DNA from: Kitasatospora setae KM-6054
Lineage (GTDB): Bacteria; Actinomycetota; Actinomycetes; Streptomycetales; Streptomycetaceae
Length of the DNA: 64,000 bases
Direction of reading: 5' to 3'
Assembly (NCBI RefSeq): GCF_000269985.1
Contig: NC_016109.1
Location: forward strand, 7,963,001 to 8,027,000
The translations under genes and the position numbers were made by a program. The stretch's first letter is position 1. Each line of letters starts with the position of its first letter. Under the pieces are notes generated by a model. The model had not been told where the DNA came from, ran no database searches, and saw only the letters and a list, made by a program, of their open reading frames with translations. Shown piece after piece: positions 16,898-24,981 of the stretch.

Positions 16898-16917
16898 ATG
16901 GATTCCGGAACGACGAA

Positions 16918-16955
16918 GGGCTGCCGCCGCCCCCGGGGGGAGGCGGCGGCAGCCC
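16918..16955. terminator. Terminator downstream of the HipA-like/DUF3037 operon
   Basis: A perfect 14-bp stem (16918-16931 with 16942-16955) with a 10-base GC loop begins 30 bases after the DUF3037 stop, reading leftwards. It separates that operon from the TetR promoter. No T-run follows, which is common in this GC range. Confidence 0.7.
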
Positions 16956-16984
16956 GAGGGCGGCCGGTGGGACGGGGTGCGGGG

Positions 16985-17380
16985 TCAGCGCACGAAACGG
17001 CGCATCAGCCGGTCGAGTTCCGCGGCCGGGTCGGCGGTGATGCCGCCGTGCACCGGGCTGGGCTGGACGATCGCGCTGCGCGGCGCGGTGAGCCAGCCGA
17101 AGCGGGTCCGGGCCGGGCCGCCGGCGGCGGGGCCGGCGGCCCGGTCGCCGGTGCAGATCGCGCGGATCGCCTCCAGGGCCCCCGCGACGGCCGCGACGTC
17201 GACCTCCGGGTCGAGGGCGCGCAGCCGCGCCTCGTCGAGGTGGATCGCGGCGGCCAGGTAGTCGGCCTCCTTGCAGTACAGCAGCGCGCCGACGTTGATC
17301 CGCTCGCCCCGGTCGACGCGGGGGACGGCGTGCAGCAGCGCGTAGTCGAACCCGACGGACGGGGCCGTCCCGGCGCTCAT
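16985..17380 (-). CDS. DUF3037 protein, partner of the HipA-like kinase
   Basis: 131 aa from ATG 17380, overlapping the HipA-like gene's stop by ATGA, so the two are translationally coupled. The sequence fits DUF3037, with DYALLHAVPRVDRGERINVG near the start, then GALLYCKEADYL and a C-terminal RFGWLTAPRS segment. The family is small, soluble and of unknown function, and in actinomycetes it is often encoded just downstream of a HipA-like kinase. It may be a substrate, regulator or cofactor-binding partner of that kinase. No catalytic motif is evident to me. Confidence 0.85.
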   Translation of the reverse strand: MSAGTAPSVGFDYALLHAVPRVDRGERINVGALLYCKEADYLAAAIHLDEARLRALDPEVDVAAVAGALEAIRAICTGDRAAGPAAGGPARTRFGWLTAPRSAIVQPSPVHGGITADPAAELDRLMRRFVR

Positions 17381-18147
17381 GCCGGCCACCAGCCGCGCTC
17401 GCCGGCGCAACGGGCCAGCAGGTAGTCGCAGTAGCGCGCCCGCAGCACGTCGGGTTCGAGGCCGTTCGCGGAGTTCATGCCCAGCAGGAAGTGGTCGGGG
17501 ACCAGCCCGACCACCTCCTCCACGGTCTCGCGGGTCACCAGGGCGGCCAGTTCGGCGTCCAGGTCCCGGAGCTTCCCGTCGGAGAGCTCGGCCACCGGCT
17601 CGCTCAGGACGTGGGAGTCCATCGGGTACTTGCGCTGGGCCCAGGCGTCCACGGCCGGCCACGAGTGCTGGAAGATCAGCGCGGCGCCGTGGTCGATCGC
17701 CCACAGCTTCCGGTGCCAGATCAGCAGGTTGGGATTGGACCAGGTGCGGTCCACGTTGGCGGTGAGCGCGTCCAGCCAGTAGATCCGGGCGGCCTCCTCG
17801 GCCGGCGGCTGCCAGGTGATGCCGTCGTAGTTCACCGAGCCGGGCAGGAAGTCCATGCCCAGGTTCAGGCCGGTGCTCGCGAGCAGGAGCTGCTGGACCT
17901 CCTGGTCCGCCTCGCGGCGGGCCAGTTCGGGGTCCACGTCGAGGAGGACCAGTTCGGGGACCCGGATGCCCAGGCGCCGGCCGAGCTCGCCGCACACGAC
18001 CTCGGCGACCAGGGCCGCGCTGCCCTGCCCGGCCCCCCTGAACTTGACCACGTAGGTGCCGTCGTTGTCGGCCTCGACGATGCCGGGGAGCGATCCGCCC
18101 TCGCGCAGGGCGGTCACGTACTGGGTGCCTTTCACGTTCCGTAACAT
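17377..18147 (-). CDS. HipA-like protein kinase
   Basis: 256 aa from ATG 18147. Kinase features: a nucleotide-binding Lys in TYVVKFRG (Lys35), the catalytic loop NVDRTWSNPN (Asp133, Asn138/Asn140) and the metal-binding IDHG (Asp152). It is shorter than E. coli HipA (about 440 aa), lacks the HipA N-terminal subdomain, and no HipB-like antitoxin is next to it. The usual partner here is DUF3037. The second codon is TTA, the rare leucine codon read by bldA tRNA, so expression may be tied to development. A -10 box 7 bases before the ATG suggests a leaderless mRNA. E. coli HipA was first reported to phosphorylate EF-Tu and later shown to act on GltX. A link to the EF-Tu-directed product is speculative. 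Confidence 0.85.
   Translation of the reverse strand: MLRNVKGTQYVTALREGGSLPGIVEADNDGTYVVKFRGAGQGSAALVAEVVCGELGRRLGIRVPELVLLDVDPELARREADQEVQQLLLASTGLNLGMDFLPGSVNYDGITWQPPAEEAARIYWLDALTANVDRTWSNPNLLIWHRKLWAIDHGAALIFQHSWPAVDAWAQRKYPMDSHVLSEPVAELSDGKLRDLDAELAALVTRETVEEVVGLVPDHFLLGMNSANGLEPDVLRARYCDYLLARCAGERGWWPA
18142..18144 (-). promoter_or_regulatory. TTA (bldA) codon, codon 2 of the HipA-like gene
   Basis: The gene begins ATG-TTA-CGG on the reverse strand. TTA is decoded in Streptomyces only by the developmentally controlled bldA tRNA, so this codon would delay translation of the kinase and of the coupled DUF3037 gene. Confidence 0.7.
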
Positions 18148-18154
18148 GCTGCGC

Positions 18155-18184
18155 ACCCTAGCCCGGGGCGGCGGTGTGCTCCAA
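18155..18184 (-). promoter_or_regulatory. Leaderless promoter candidate for the HipA-like/DUF3037 operon
   Basis: TTGGAG (18179-18184) and TAGGGT (18155-18160) are spaced by 18 bases on the reverse strand. The -10 box ends 7 bases before the ATG. There is no ribosome-binding site between, the typical form of a leaderless actinomycete transcript. Confidence 0.5.
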
Positions 18185-18494
18185 GGCGCTGGCTGAATCC
18201 TCGTCACCCACAAGGGAGTTCGCCCCCTGGTGGCCGACCCGGGCCCGGCGGCCCCGGTCCGGCGGGCGTGGCTGGATCCTCGCCCCCGCCGATGGTTTCC
18301 GGCCGATCTCCGGGTGGCCCCGGCCGGGCCCCCGCGGGCGGTGGCGGCCGGACCCGCCGGGGCGGCGGCCGGACCGGCGGCCGGACCGGCCGCCGCGGCC
18401 GCCACCGCGCCGGATCCCGGCGGAGGGCGAAATGCTCGGGCATCGATGGAGGGAGCGCCGGAATTCGCTGGTGAGGGCGCGGGGAGGGGAAGAT

Positions 18495-18522
18495 TGAAAT
18501 CGCCGGAATGAAATCCGCCGAA
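18495..18522. repeat. Tandem 14-bp repeat upstream of the PKS operon
   Basis: Two adjacent copies (tgaaatcgccggaa and tgaaatccgccgaa) match at 11 of 14 positions. They form a locally AT-richer island within very GC-rich DNA. Adjacent direct repeats of this size could be a binding site for a pathway activator such as a SARP, which binds direct repeats. No regulator of that class is inside the window. Confidence 0.4.
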
Positions 18523-18920
18523 GTGGGGAACCCCGCGCCCGGCCCGTGAACCGCACGGCCCTCCCGGCCCGGCCCGGTGCGCGGGTGTTCCGCCGGAGGC
18601 CCTCGTGGTGGACGAACTGACGCCCCTTGCGGGCCGTGGGCATGTCTGTTCATGATGATCCGAGTCGGGCGGGCGCCAGCACGGATGTGCGAGGGGCGGA
18701 ATCCGCCTCCGCAGCCGCCGACTGTTCTTCTTCGACGGGCTCCACGAATCGTGCGCAGGCGGCGTGCCGCGCAGCCTCGGAGCCGGTGTGACGACACGTC
18801 AGGGATGGGGGATGTGGTGAACCGGCGCTGCGAGCTGTCATGCGCATGCCTGGATACGGGAGGCGGCGGTTCGGTGCCGGCGCCCCACCTGCCGCCCGCC
18901 CCGGCCACCGGGGGGCCGGG

Positions 18921-21900
18921 ATGCTGAGCCGGTCGGTCGTCCTCGGGCTCCCCTCGCTGTCCGTCGGCGGACTGTCGGAGAACTGGCTGCTGCGCGAGGC
19001 CGGCGACCTCCACTGGGAACTGATCGGCAACCACTTCGGCTGCAAGGTCGCGGACCTCGCGGACGCCGACGGCACCAGGCTGCTGCCCGCCTTCGTCCGG
19101 GTACGGCTCACCGCCGCCGACTCCTTACGGTTCTTCGCCGAGCACGACCGGGGGCGGCTCGAAGGCACCGCCACCAGGCTGGACGACCAGGCCTTCGTCA
19201 GCGACGTCCGGTTCGCCACCGCGACCTCGCACGTCGAGGCCCGGCTGCTCACCTCCTTCGTCCGCAGGGGCGCGGGGAACTGGCTGTCCCCCGGCACCCC
19301 GCGCAATCCGGGACGGGCGTCGGCGGGCCGGCCGACCGCCGAACACCTGGAGTTCCAGGCCGAGTTCCGCGCCAGGAGCGGGATCGGCCCCGCCGACGGC
19401 CCCGGGCTGTTCCAGGACACCTACGAGCTCAACCCGTTCGCCGACGTCAACGCGGCCGGCCTGCTCTACTTCGCCTCGTACCCGCACATCAACGACCGGG
19501 GCGAGCGCAAGTACCTCCACGCGCTCGCGCCGGGAGGGGAGTGGGCCGTCGAAGCCTGCACCCTCAGCCGGGACATCCTCTACCTCGGCAACTGCGGCAT
19601 CGAGGACTCGGTGCGCTACCGGTTGGACGACTGCCGCTTCGAGCCGGACCACCGGGCCGTGCTCACCTCGACCCTGCTGCGGGAACACGACGGCCGGCCG
19701 CTCGCCCGGATCAGGACCGTCAAGCGCCTCGTCCACCCCGGCGTCTTCGCAAGCCTCTGGGACGGCGGGACGCCCCGGACCGGGGCCGCCGCCCAGACCA
19801 CCGCCCAGAGCACCGCCCAGACCGCTGCCCCGGCCCCGGCTCAGGCCCCCGCGCCGGCTCAGGCCCCCGCGCCGGTACGGGCGCCCGCGCCGGTACGGGC
19901 GCCCGCCGGATCCGTCCCCGACGGCCTGGAGGCCGACCTCCTGCCGCTGCTGGAGACCGTGCTCGCCCGGCCCGCCGGCTCGCTGAGCGCCGACGACGAC
20001 CTGCGCCCGTTCGGGCTGGACAGCCTGGCGCTGTCGGAACTCGCCGTCCGGGCCGAGGACGAGCTCGGGCTCGAACTCGACCCCAGCCGGATGTTCCAGG
20101 CGTTCACGGCCGCCGCCATGGCCCGCGTGCTGCGGGGCGAACGACCGGCCGCCGCGGGGGCGCGGGGACCGGCGGCCGCCGCGCCCCGCGACCCGGCGGC
20201 ACCGATCGCCGTGGTCGGCATGGCCGGCCGGTTCCCCGGCGCGGAGAACGTCGCCGAGCTGTGGGACCTGCTCGGCCGGGACGCCGACGCCGTCCGCGAC
20301 ATCCCGCCCGACCGGTGGGACACCGCCGCCCACCCCGACCTGGTGGGCAGGGCGGCCCTGCTCGACGACATCCGCCGCTTCGACCACGAGTTCTTCGGCA
20401 TCAGCCCGCGCGAGGCGGCGCTGATGGACCCCCAGCAGCGACTGCTCCTGGAGACCGCGTGGGCCACCGCCGAGGACGCCGGCTGGGACCCGACCGCGCT
20501 GGCCGGCACCCGCACCGGCGTCTACGCCGGCGTCTGCCACTCGGACTACGCCGCCGTCCTCGCCGCGCACGCCGGCCGCGACGAACCGCACCTGAGCGTC
20601 GCCGTGTCGCCGTCCCTGGTGGCCAACCGCGTCTCGTACGCCCTCGGGCTGCGCGGCCCCAGCGTCGCCGTGGACACCCTCTGCTCCTCCTCCCTGGTCG
20701 CCGTCGCCCAGGCCGTCGCCGCGCTGCGCGCCGGCGAGTGCGACCAGGCCTTCGCCGGCGGCGTCAACGTGCTGTGCGACCCGGCCCGGCAGTACGCCTA
20801 CCAGCGCACCGGCGTGCTGAGCCCGCGCGGCCGCTGCCACACCTTCGACGACGACGCGGACGGCTACGTCCGGGGCGAGGGCGTCTGCGCCCTGCTGCTC
20901 AAGCCCCTGGACCGGGCCCTGGCCGACGGGGACCGCGTGCACGCGGTGATCCGCGCCGCGGCCGTCAACCACGGCGGGCAGGCCCGGTCCTTCACCGCCC
21001 CCAACCCGGAGGCCCAGGCCGACCTGCTGGTCGCCGCGCACACCGAGGCGGGCGTCGACCCGGCGACGATCGGCTACCTGGAGGCGCACGGCACCGGCAC
21101 GCGCCTCGGCGACCCGATCGAGGTGTCCGGGATGGTCGCGGCCTTCGAGCGCCTCTACGACGCCTGGGGGCGCCCGGTCCCGGACCGGCCGCACTGCGGC
21201 GTCGGCTCGCTCAAGACCAACATCGGCCACCTGGAGGCCGCCGCCGGGATCGCGGGCATGATCAAGGTGATCCTGGCCATGCGCCACCGCACGATCCCGG
21301 CCACCCGCAACATCACCCGGCCGAACCGGATGATCAGGCTGGAGGGCTCCCCGCTGCGGCTCCAGCGGGAACGCGGCCCCTGGGAGGCGCCGCCCGGCGG
21401 CGCCCCCCGCCGGGCCGGCGTCAGCTCCTTCGGCATGGGCGGCACCAACGCGCACGTCGTGCTGGAGGAGGCCCCCGCCGCGCGGCCCGACCGGCCGCTC
21501 GACGGCCCGGTGGTCGTACCGGTCTCGGCCCGCACCCCGCAGGCGCTGCGCGCCGCCGTGGCCGCGCTGCTCGCCGCGGTGCGCTCCCCGGACGCCCCGC
21601 CGCTCGCCTCCGTCGCCCGGACCATGCGCACCGGGCGGGCCGCCCTGGCGCACCGCGTCGCCGTGGAGGCCACCGACCTCGCCGGACTCGCCGAGGGGCT
21701 CGCCACCGTCTTCGACCGCGAGCCCGTCGCGGAGCGGGAGTCGACGACCCCGGACGCCCCGCCCGCCTCGCTGCCGACCTACCCGTTCGCCCGCGACCCG
21801 CACTGGGCGGCGCCCACGGCCGGCCCCGAGTTCCTCACCACCACCTGGGAGGACGCGCCCGCCCCGCCGACCGTCCCCGCCGGCCGCCTGCTGGCGGTGA

Positions 21901-24900
21901 CCGCCGACCGGGAGCTCGCCCGCCGGCTGCTCGGCGGCCAGGCCGTCGTGCACGTCCCCGGGGAGCCGCTGACCGACCCGGCGGGCCTGGCGGGGATCGT
22001 CGACCTGGTCGACTGGACCGAGCCCGGCACCCGAACGGCCGAACGGATCGCGCTGCTCCAGCAGGTCCTCGCCGCCAACACCCGGTCCGGACTGCGCTGC
22101 GTCCACGTGAGCGGCGCCGACCGGTCCGTCCTCGCCGGGTTCTACCGGGCCCTGTCCGGCGAGTTCCCGGCCGTCCACGCGCGGACCGTCCGGGTGGACG
22201 GCGACGAGGACGCCCTCGCCGCCGCCCTGGCCACCGAGGCGGCCGCGGTCGACCGCGAGACCGAACTGCGCCACACCGGCGGCCGGCGCCGCCGCCCGGT
22301 GGCCGGGTTCGCCCCGGCCGCCACCGGCGCCGACCCGCTCGCCGGACTGGACCGCGGCGCGACGCTGATCACCGGCGGCCTCGGCGGGATCGGCCTGCGC
22401 CTGGCGGCCCACCTCGCGGACCGCGGCGCCCGGCACCTCGTGCTGCTCGGCCGCTCCCGGATGCCGGCCCGCAACCGGTGGGCGTCCCTGTGCGCCGACC
22501 CGGCCACGGATCCGCTGCTGCGCGCCCGGCTCACCGCGCTGACCGCGCTGGTCGAACGCGGGGTGACGCTGACCGTGCGCACCGACGCGCTCGACGACGC
22601 GGCCCGGTTGCGCCGACTGCTCGGCCAGGTCAGGAAGCAGTCGGGGGAGATCACCGCCGCCTTCCACTGCGCCGGTGTGATGGACCGCCCGACCTCCTTC
22701 CTGGCCCGCGGGGCCGAGGAGATCGCCCGGGTGCTGCGGCCCAAGACCGACGGGCTGCGGGTGCTCCGGTCGGCCTTCGGCGGGCAGCCGCCGAAGCTCC
22801 TGGTGCTGTTCTCCTCGGTGGCGGCCGCCTCGCCGCGGCTGGCGGCGGGCTACCTGGACTACGCGGCGGCGAACACCGCGCTCGACGACTTCGCCGAGGC
22901 CCTGGCCGACGAGCCCGGCCAGGTGGTGCGTTCGCTGCGCTGGCCGCTGTGGCGCGAGGTGGGGATGGGGGCCGACCGCACCAGCGCCGGCGCCGCGCTC
23001 GGCGTCCCCGACCTGGAGGCCGCGGACGCGCTGCGGCTGTTCGACCTCGCGCTGCGGGTGCCCGGCGGGGCGGTGCTGCTGCCGTGCCTCGTGGAGCGCC
23101 CGTCGGTCGACACGGCGGAGCTGTACCTGGCGCCGCGACCGGCGGCCCCCGCACGGCCCGCCCCGGCCGCGCCTGAGATCCCGGCCACGCCGGAGATCCC
23201 GGCGGTCCCGGCGGTCCCGGCGGTCCCGGCGGTCCCGGCGGACCTCGGCCGGCTGCTCGCCCTCGTGGCCCGGACGACCAGGGTCGACCCCGCGCTGCTG
23301 GGGCCCGACACCAGGCTCGGCGACGTCGGGGTGGACTCGCTGCTGATGATCGAGCTGGTGCGGGCGCTCGAAACCGAACTCGGCCACGTGGTCGACCCGA
23401 GCCTGCTCCAGGAGCACCCGACCCTCGGCGGGCTCGCCGCCGCCCTCGGCACCCCGGCCGCCGCACCCGCCGTCGTCGCACCCGCCGCCGCCGTTCCGCC
23501 ACCCGCCGCCGCCGTCCCCGTCGCGCCCACCGGACGGCCGACACCCATCGCCGTGATCGGCATGGGCTGCCGGCTGCCCGGGGCGAGCGACCCGGACAGG
23601 CTCTGGCAGGCCCTGCTGGCCGGCCGCGACCTCGTCACCGACGTCCCGGCCGAGCGCTGGGACACCGCCGGGCTCTACCACCCCGACGGCGGACCCGGGC
23701 GCAGCCAGAGCAGGTGGGGCGGGTTCCTCGACGACGCCGCGCTGTTCGACCCCGGCTACTTCGGCTTCGACGACGAGACCGCGCGGCACCTGGACCCGCT
23801 GGTGCGCAAGACCCTGGAGGTCTCGGTGGAGGCCGTCCGGGACGCGGGGTACACCGACGCCGAGCTGCGCGGGCGTCCGGTCGGCGTGTTCGTGGGCGCC
23901 CGCACCGGCAACCACCGGCTGCACCTCCAGCCGCCGAAGCGCGAGTACATCGTCGGCGTGAACCAGAACTTCGTGGCCGCGCACGTCTCGCACTTCCTCG
24001 ACCTGACGGGGCCCAACCTCGTGGTCGACAGCGCCTGTTCGTCCTCGCTGGTGAGCATCCACCTGGCGGCCCAGAGCCTGGCCTCGGGCGAGTCGTCGAT
24101 GGCCCTGGCCGGCGGGGTCGACCTGCTCTTCGACGAGGAGCCGTACCTGATGCTCAGCGCCGGCAAGGCGCTGTCCCCCAGCGGCCGCTGCCGCACCTTC
24201 GACGAGTCCGCCGACGGCCTGGTGCCCGGCGAGGGCGCGGGGATGGTGCTGCTGAAGCGGCTGGACGACGCGCTGCGCGACGGCGACCGGGTGCTCGCGG
24301 TGCTGGAGTCCTCGGGCGTCAACAACGACGGCCGGACGATGGGGCACACCACTCCGAACGGCCGCGCGCAGCGCTCCCTGGTCTCCGACGTGCTCGCCCG
24401 CGGCGGGATCGACGCCCGGACGATCGGGTACGTCGAGGCGCACGGCACCGGCACGATGATCGGCGACCCGATCGAGCTCCAGGCGCTCACCGCCGTCCAC
24501 CGCGCCCACACCCAGGACCGCGGCTACTGCGGGATCGGCAGCGTCAAGAGCTCGATGGGGCACCTGCTCAGCGCCGCCGGCGTCGCCGGGTTCATCAAGG
24601 CCGTGCAGATCCTGCGGCACGGCACGCTCGTCCCCACCCTGCACTGCCACCGCCCGAACCCGCGGTTCGCCTTCGCCGAGTCGCCGTTCTTCCCGGTGAC
24701 CGAGGTCGCGGACCTGCCCGCCGGCAGCCGGGTCGCGGTGAGCGCCTTCGGCTTCGGCGGGACCAACGCCCACGTCGTCCTCGGCGCCGGCACGCCCGGG
24801 GAGCCCGGGCGCCCCCCGCTGCCGCCCCCCGCCTACCGCCGCCGTCGGTTCTGGCACCGGTCCACCGCCGTGAGCACCCCGGCCCCGCCCAGGTCCGCCC

Positions 24901-24923
24901 GGCTCGACCTGACGTTCAGCTAG
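18921..24923 (+). CDS. kirAI: Trans-AT PKS 1: LnmK-like loading domain-ACP / KS1-KR-ACP / KS2 (KirAI-like)
   Basis: 2000 aa from ATG 18921; an RBS-like ggggg lies at 18910-18915, and an in-frame ATG at 18840 would add 27 unstructured residues. Residues 1-about 290 resemble LnmK, a double hot-dog acyltransferase/decarboxylase (GLSENWLLREAGDLHW; NPFADVNAAGLLYFASYP). After a Pro/Ala linker come ACP (Ser368), KS1 (about 427-850, Cys588, EAHGTGT and GHLEAAAG His), KR (about 970-1400, GGLGGIG, Tyr1314, Asn1318), ACP (Ser1473) and KS2 (about 1543-1975, Cys1706). There is no AT. The fused domain would decarboxylate malonyl or methylmalonyl to give the acyl starter. KS1-KR makes a 3-hydroxy acid; KS2 works with the DH-ACP-KR at the start of the next protein. 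Codon 69 is TTA. By analogy this is the first PKS of a kirromycin-type line. Confidence 0.93.
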   Translation: MLSRSVVLGLPSLSVGGLSENWLLREAGDLHWELIGNHFGCKVADLADADGTRLLPAFVRVRLTAADSLRFFAEHDRGRLEGTATRLDDQAFVSDVRFATATSHVEARLLTSFVRRGAGNWLSPGTPRNPGRASAGRPTAEHLEFQAEFRARSGIGPADGPGLFQDTYELNPFADVNAAGLLYFASYPHINDRGERKYLHALAPGGEWAVEACTLSRDILYLGNCGIEDSVRYRLDDCRFEPDHRAVLTSTLLREHDGRPLARIRTVKRLVHPGVFASLWDGGTPRTGAAAQTTAQSTAQTAAPAPAQAPAPAQAPAPVRAPAPVRAPAGSVPDGLEADLLPLLETVLARPAGSLSADDDLRPFGLDSLALSELAVRAEDELGLELDPSRMFQAFTAAAMARVLRGERPAAAGARGPAAAAPRDPAAPIAVVGMAGRFPGAENVAELWDLLGRDADAVRDIPPDRWDTAAHPDLVGRAALLDDIRRFDHEFFGISPREAALMDPQQRLLLETAWATAEDAGWDPTALAGTRTGVYAGVCHSDYAAVLAAHAGRDEPHLSVAVSPSLVANRVSYALGLRGPSVAVDTLCSSSLVAVAQAVAALRAGECDQAFAGGVNVLCDPARQYAYQRTGVLSPRGRCHTFDDDADGYVRGEGVCALLLKPLDRALADGDRVHAVIRAAAVNHGGQARSFTAPNPEAQADLLVAAHTEAGVDPATIGYLEAHGTGTRLGDPIEVSGMVAAFERLYDAWGRPVPDRPHCGVGSLKTNIGHLEAAAGIAGMIKVILAMRHRTIPATRNITRPNRMIRLEGSPLRLQRERGPWEAPPGGAPRRAGVSSFGMGGTNAHVVLEEAPAARPDRPLDGPVVVPVSARTPQALRAAVAALLAAVRSPDAPPLASVARTMRTGRAALAHRVAVEATDLAGLAEGLATVFDREPVAERESTTPDAPPASLPTYPFARDPHWAAPTAGPEFLTTTWEDAPAPPTVPAGRLLAVTADRELARRLLGGQAVVHVPGEPLTDPAGLAGIVDLVDWTEPGTRTAERIALLQQVLAANTRSGLRCVHVSGADRSVLAGFYRALSGEFPAVHARTVRVDGDEDALAAALATEAAAVDRETELRHTGGRRRRPVAGFAPAATGADPLAGLDRGATLITGGLGGIGLRLAAHLADRGARHLVLLGRSRMPARNRWASLCADPATDPLLRARLTALTALVERGVTLTVRTDALDDAARLRRLLGQVRKQSGEITAAFHCAGVMDRPTSFLARGAEEIARVLRPKTDGLRVLRSAFGGQPPKLLVLFSSVAAASPRLAAGYLDYAAANTALDDFAEALADEPGQVVRSLRWPLWREVGMGADRTSAGAALGVPDLEAADALRLFDLALRVPGGAVLLPCLVERPSVDTAELYLAPRPAAPARPAPAAPEIPATPEIPAVPAVPAVPAVPADLGRLLALVARTTRVDPALLGPDTRLGDVGVDSLLMIELVRALETELGHVVDPSLLQEHPTLGGLAAALGTPAAAPAVVAPAAAVPPPAAAVPVAPTGRPTPIAVIGMGCRLPGASDPDRLWQALLAGRDLVTDVPAERWDTAGLYHPDGGPGRSQSRWGGFLDDAALFDPGYFGFDDETARHLDPLVRKTLEVSVEAVRDAGYTDAELRGRPVGVFVGARTGNHRLHLQPPKREYIVGVNQNFVAAHVSHFLDLTGPNLVVDSACSSSLVSIHLAAQSLASGESSMALAGGVDLLFDEEPYLMLSAGKALSPSGRCRTFDESADGLVPGEGAGMVLLKRLDDALRDGDRVLAVLESSGVNNDGRTMGHTTPNGRAQRSLVSDVLARGGIDARTIGYVEAHGTGTMIGDPIELQALTAVHRAHTQDRGYCGIGSVKSSMGHLLSAAGVAGFIKAVQILRHGTLVPTLHCHRPNPRFAFAESPFFPVTEVADLPAGSRVAVSAFGFGGTNAHVVLGAGTPGEPGRPPLPPPAYRRRRFWHRSTAVSTPAPPRSARLDLTFS
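19125..19127 (+). promoter_or_regulatory. TTA (bldA) codon in the first PKS gene
   Basis: In-frame Leu69 of the loading domain (Asp-Ser-Leu-Arg) is coded by TTA. By eye it is the only TTA codon I found in the + strand genes. In Streptomyces it would make translation of the first assembly-line gene depend on bldA tRNA, and so on growth phase. Confidence 0.75.
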
Positions 24924-24981
24924 TCCGGCGCACCTGCCCGCCCCCCGCCGAGCCGAACCGCCGATCACCAGGAGAGAACAC

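Larger units (their letters stand above)
18148..18920. promoter_or_regulatory. Divergent intergenic region controlling the PKS operon and the HipA-like operon
   Basis: This is the longest stretch (773 bases) without a gene. Open frames inside it give Arg/Gly/Pro-rich translations with no family resemblance. It holds the HipA-side promoter (18155-18184), a run of ggcggccggacc-like short repeats at about 18335-18410, and an AT-richer patch with a 14-bp tandem repeat (18495-18522). A weak + strand promoter candidate is TTGCGG at 18627-18632, then 18 bases, then CATGAT at 18651-18656. The right-arm PKS genes must be transcribed from here, since every later gene junction is an overlap or under 60 bases. 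Confidence 0.6.

Noticed and set aside
18158..18800. Small open frames in the divergent intergenic region
   Set aside because: Frames on both strands give Arg/Gly/Pro-rich sequence with no RBS and no family resemblance.
18840..18920. ATG 18840 as the start of PKS 1
   Set aside because: The extra 27 residues are Arg/Gly/Pro-rich and precede the natural start of the LnmK-like domain at 18921, which has an RBS-like ggggg in front. It cannot be fully excluded.
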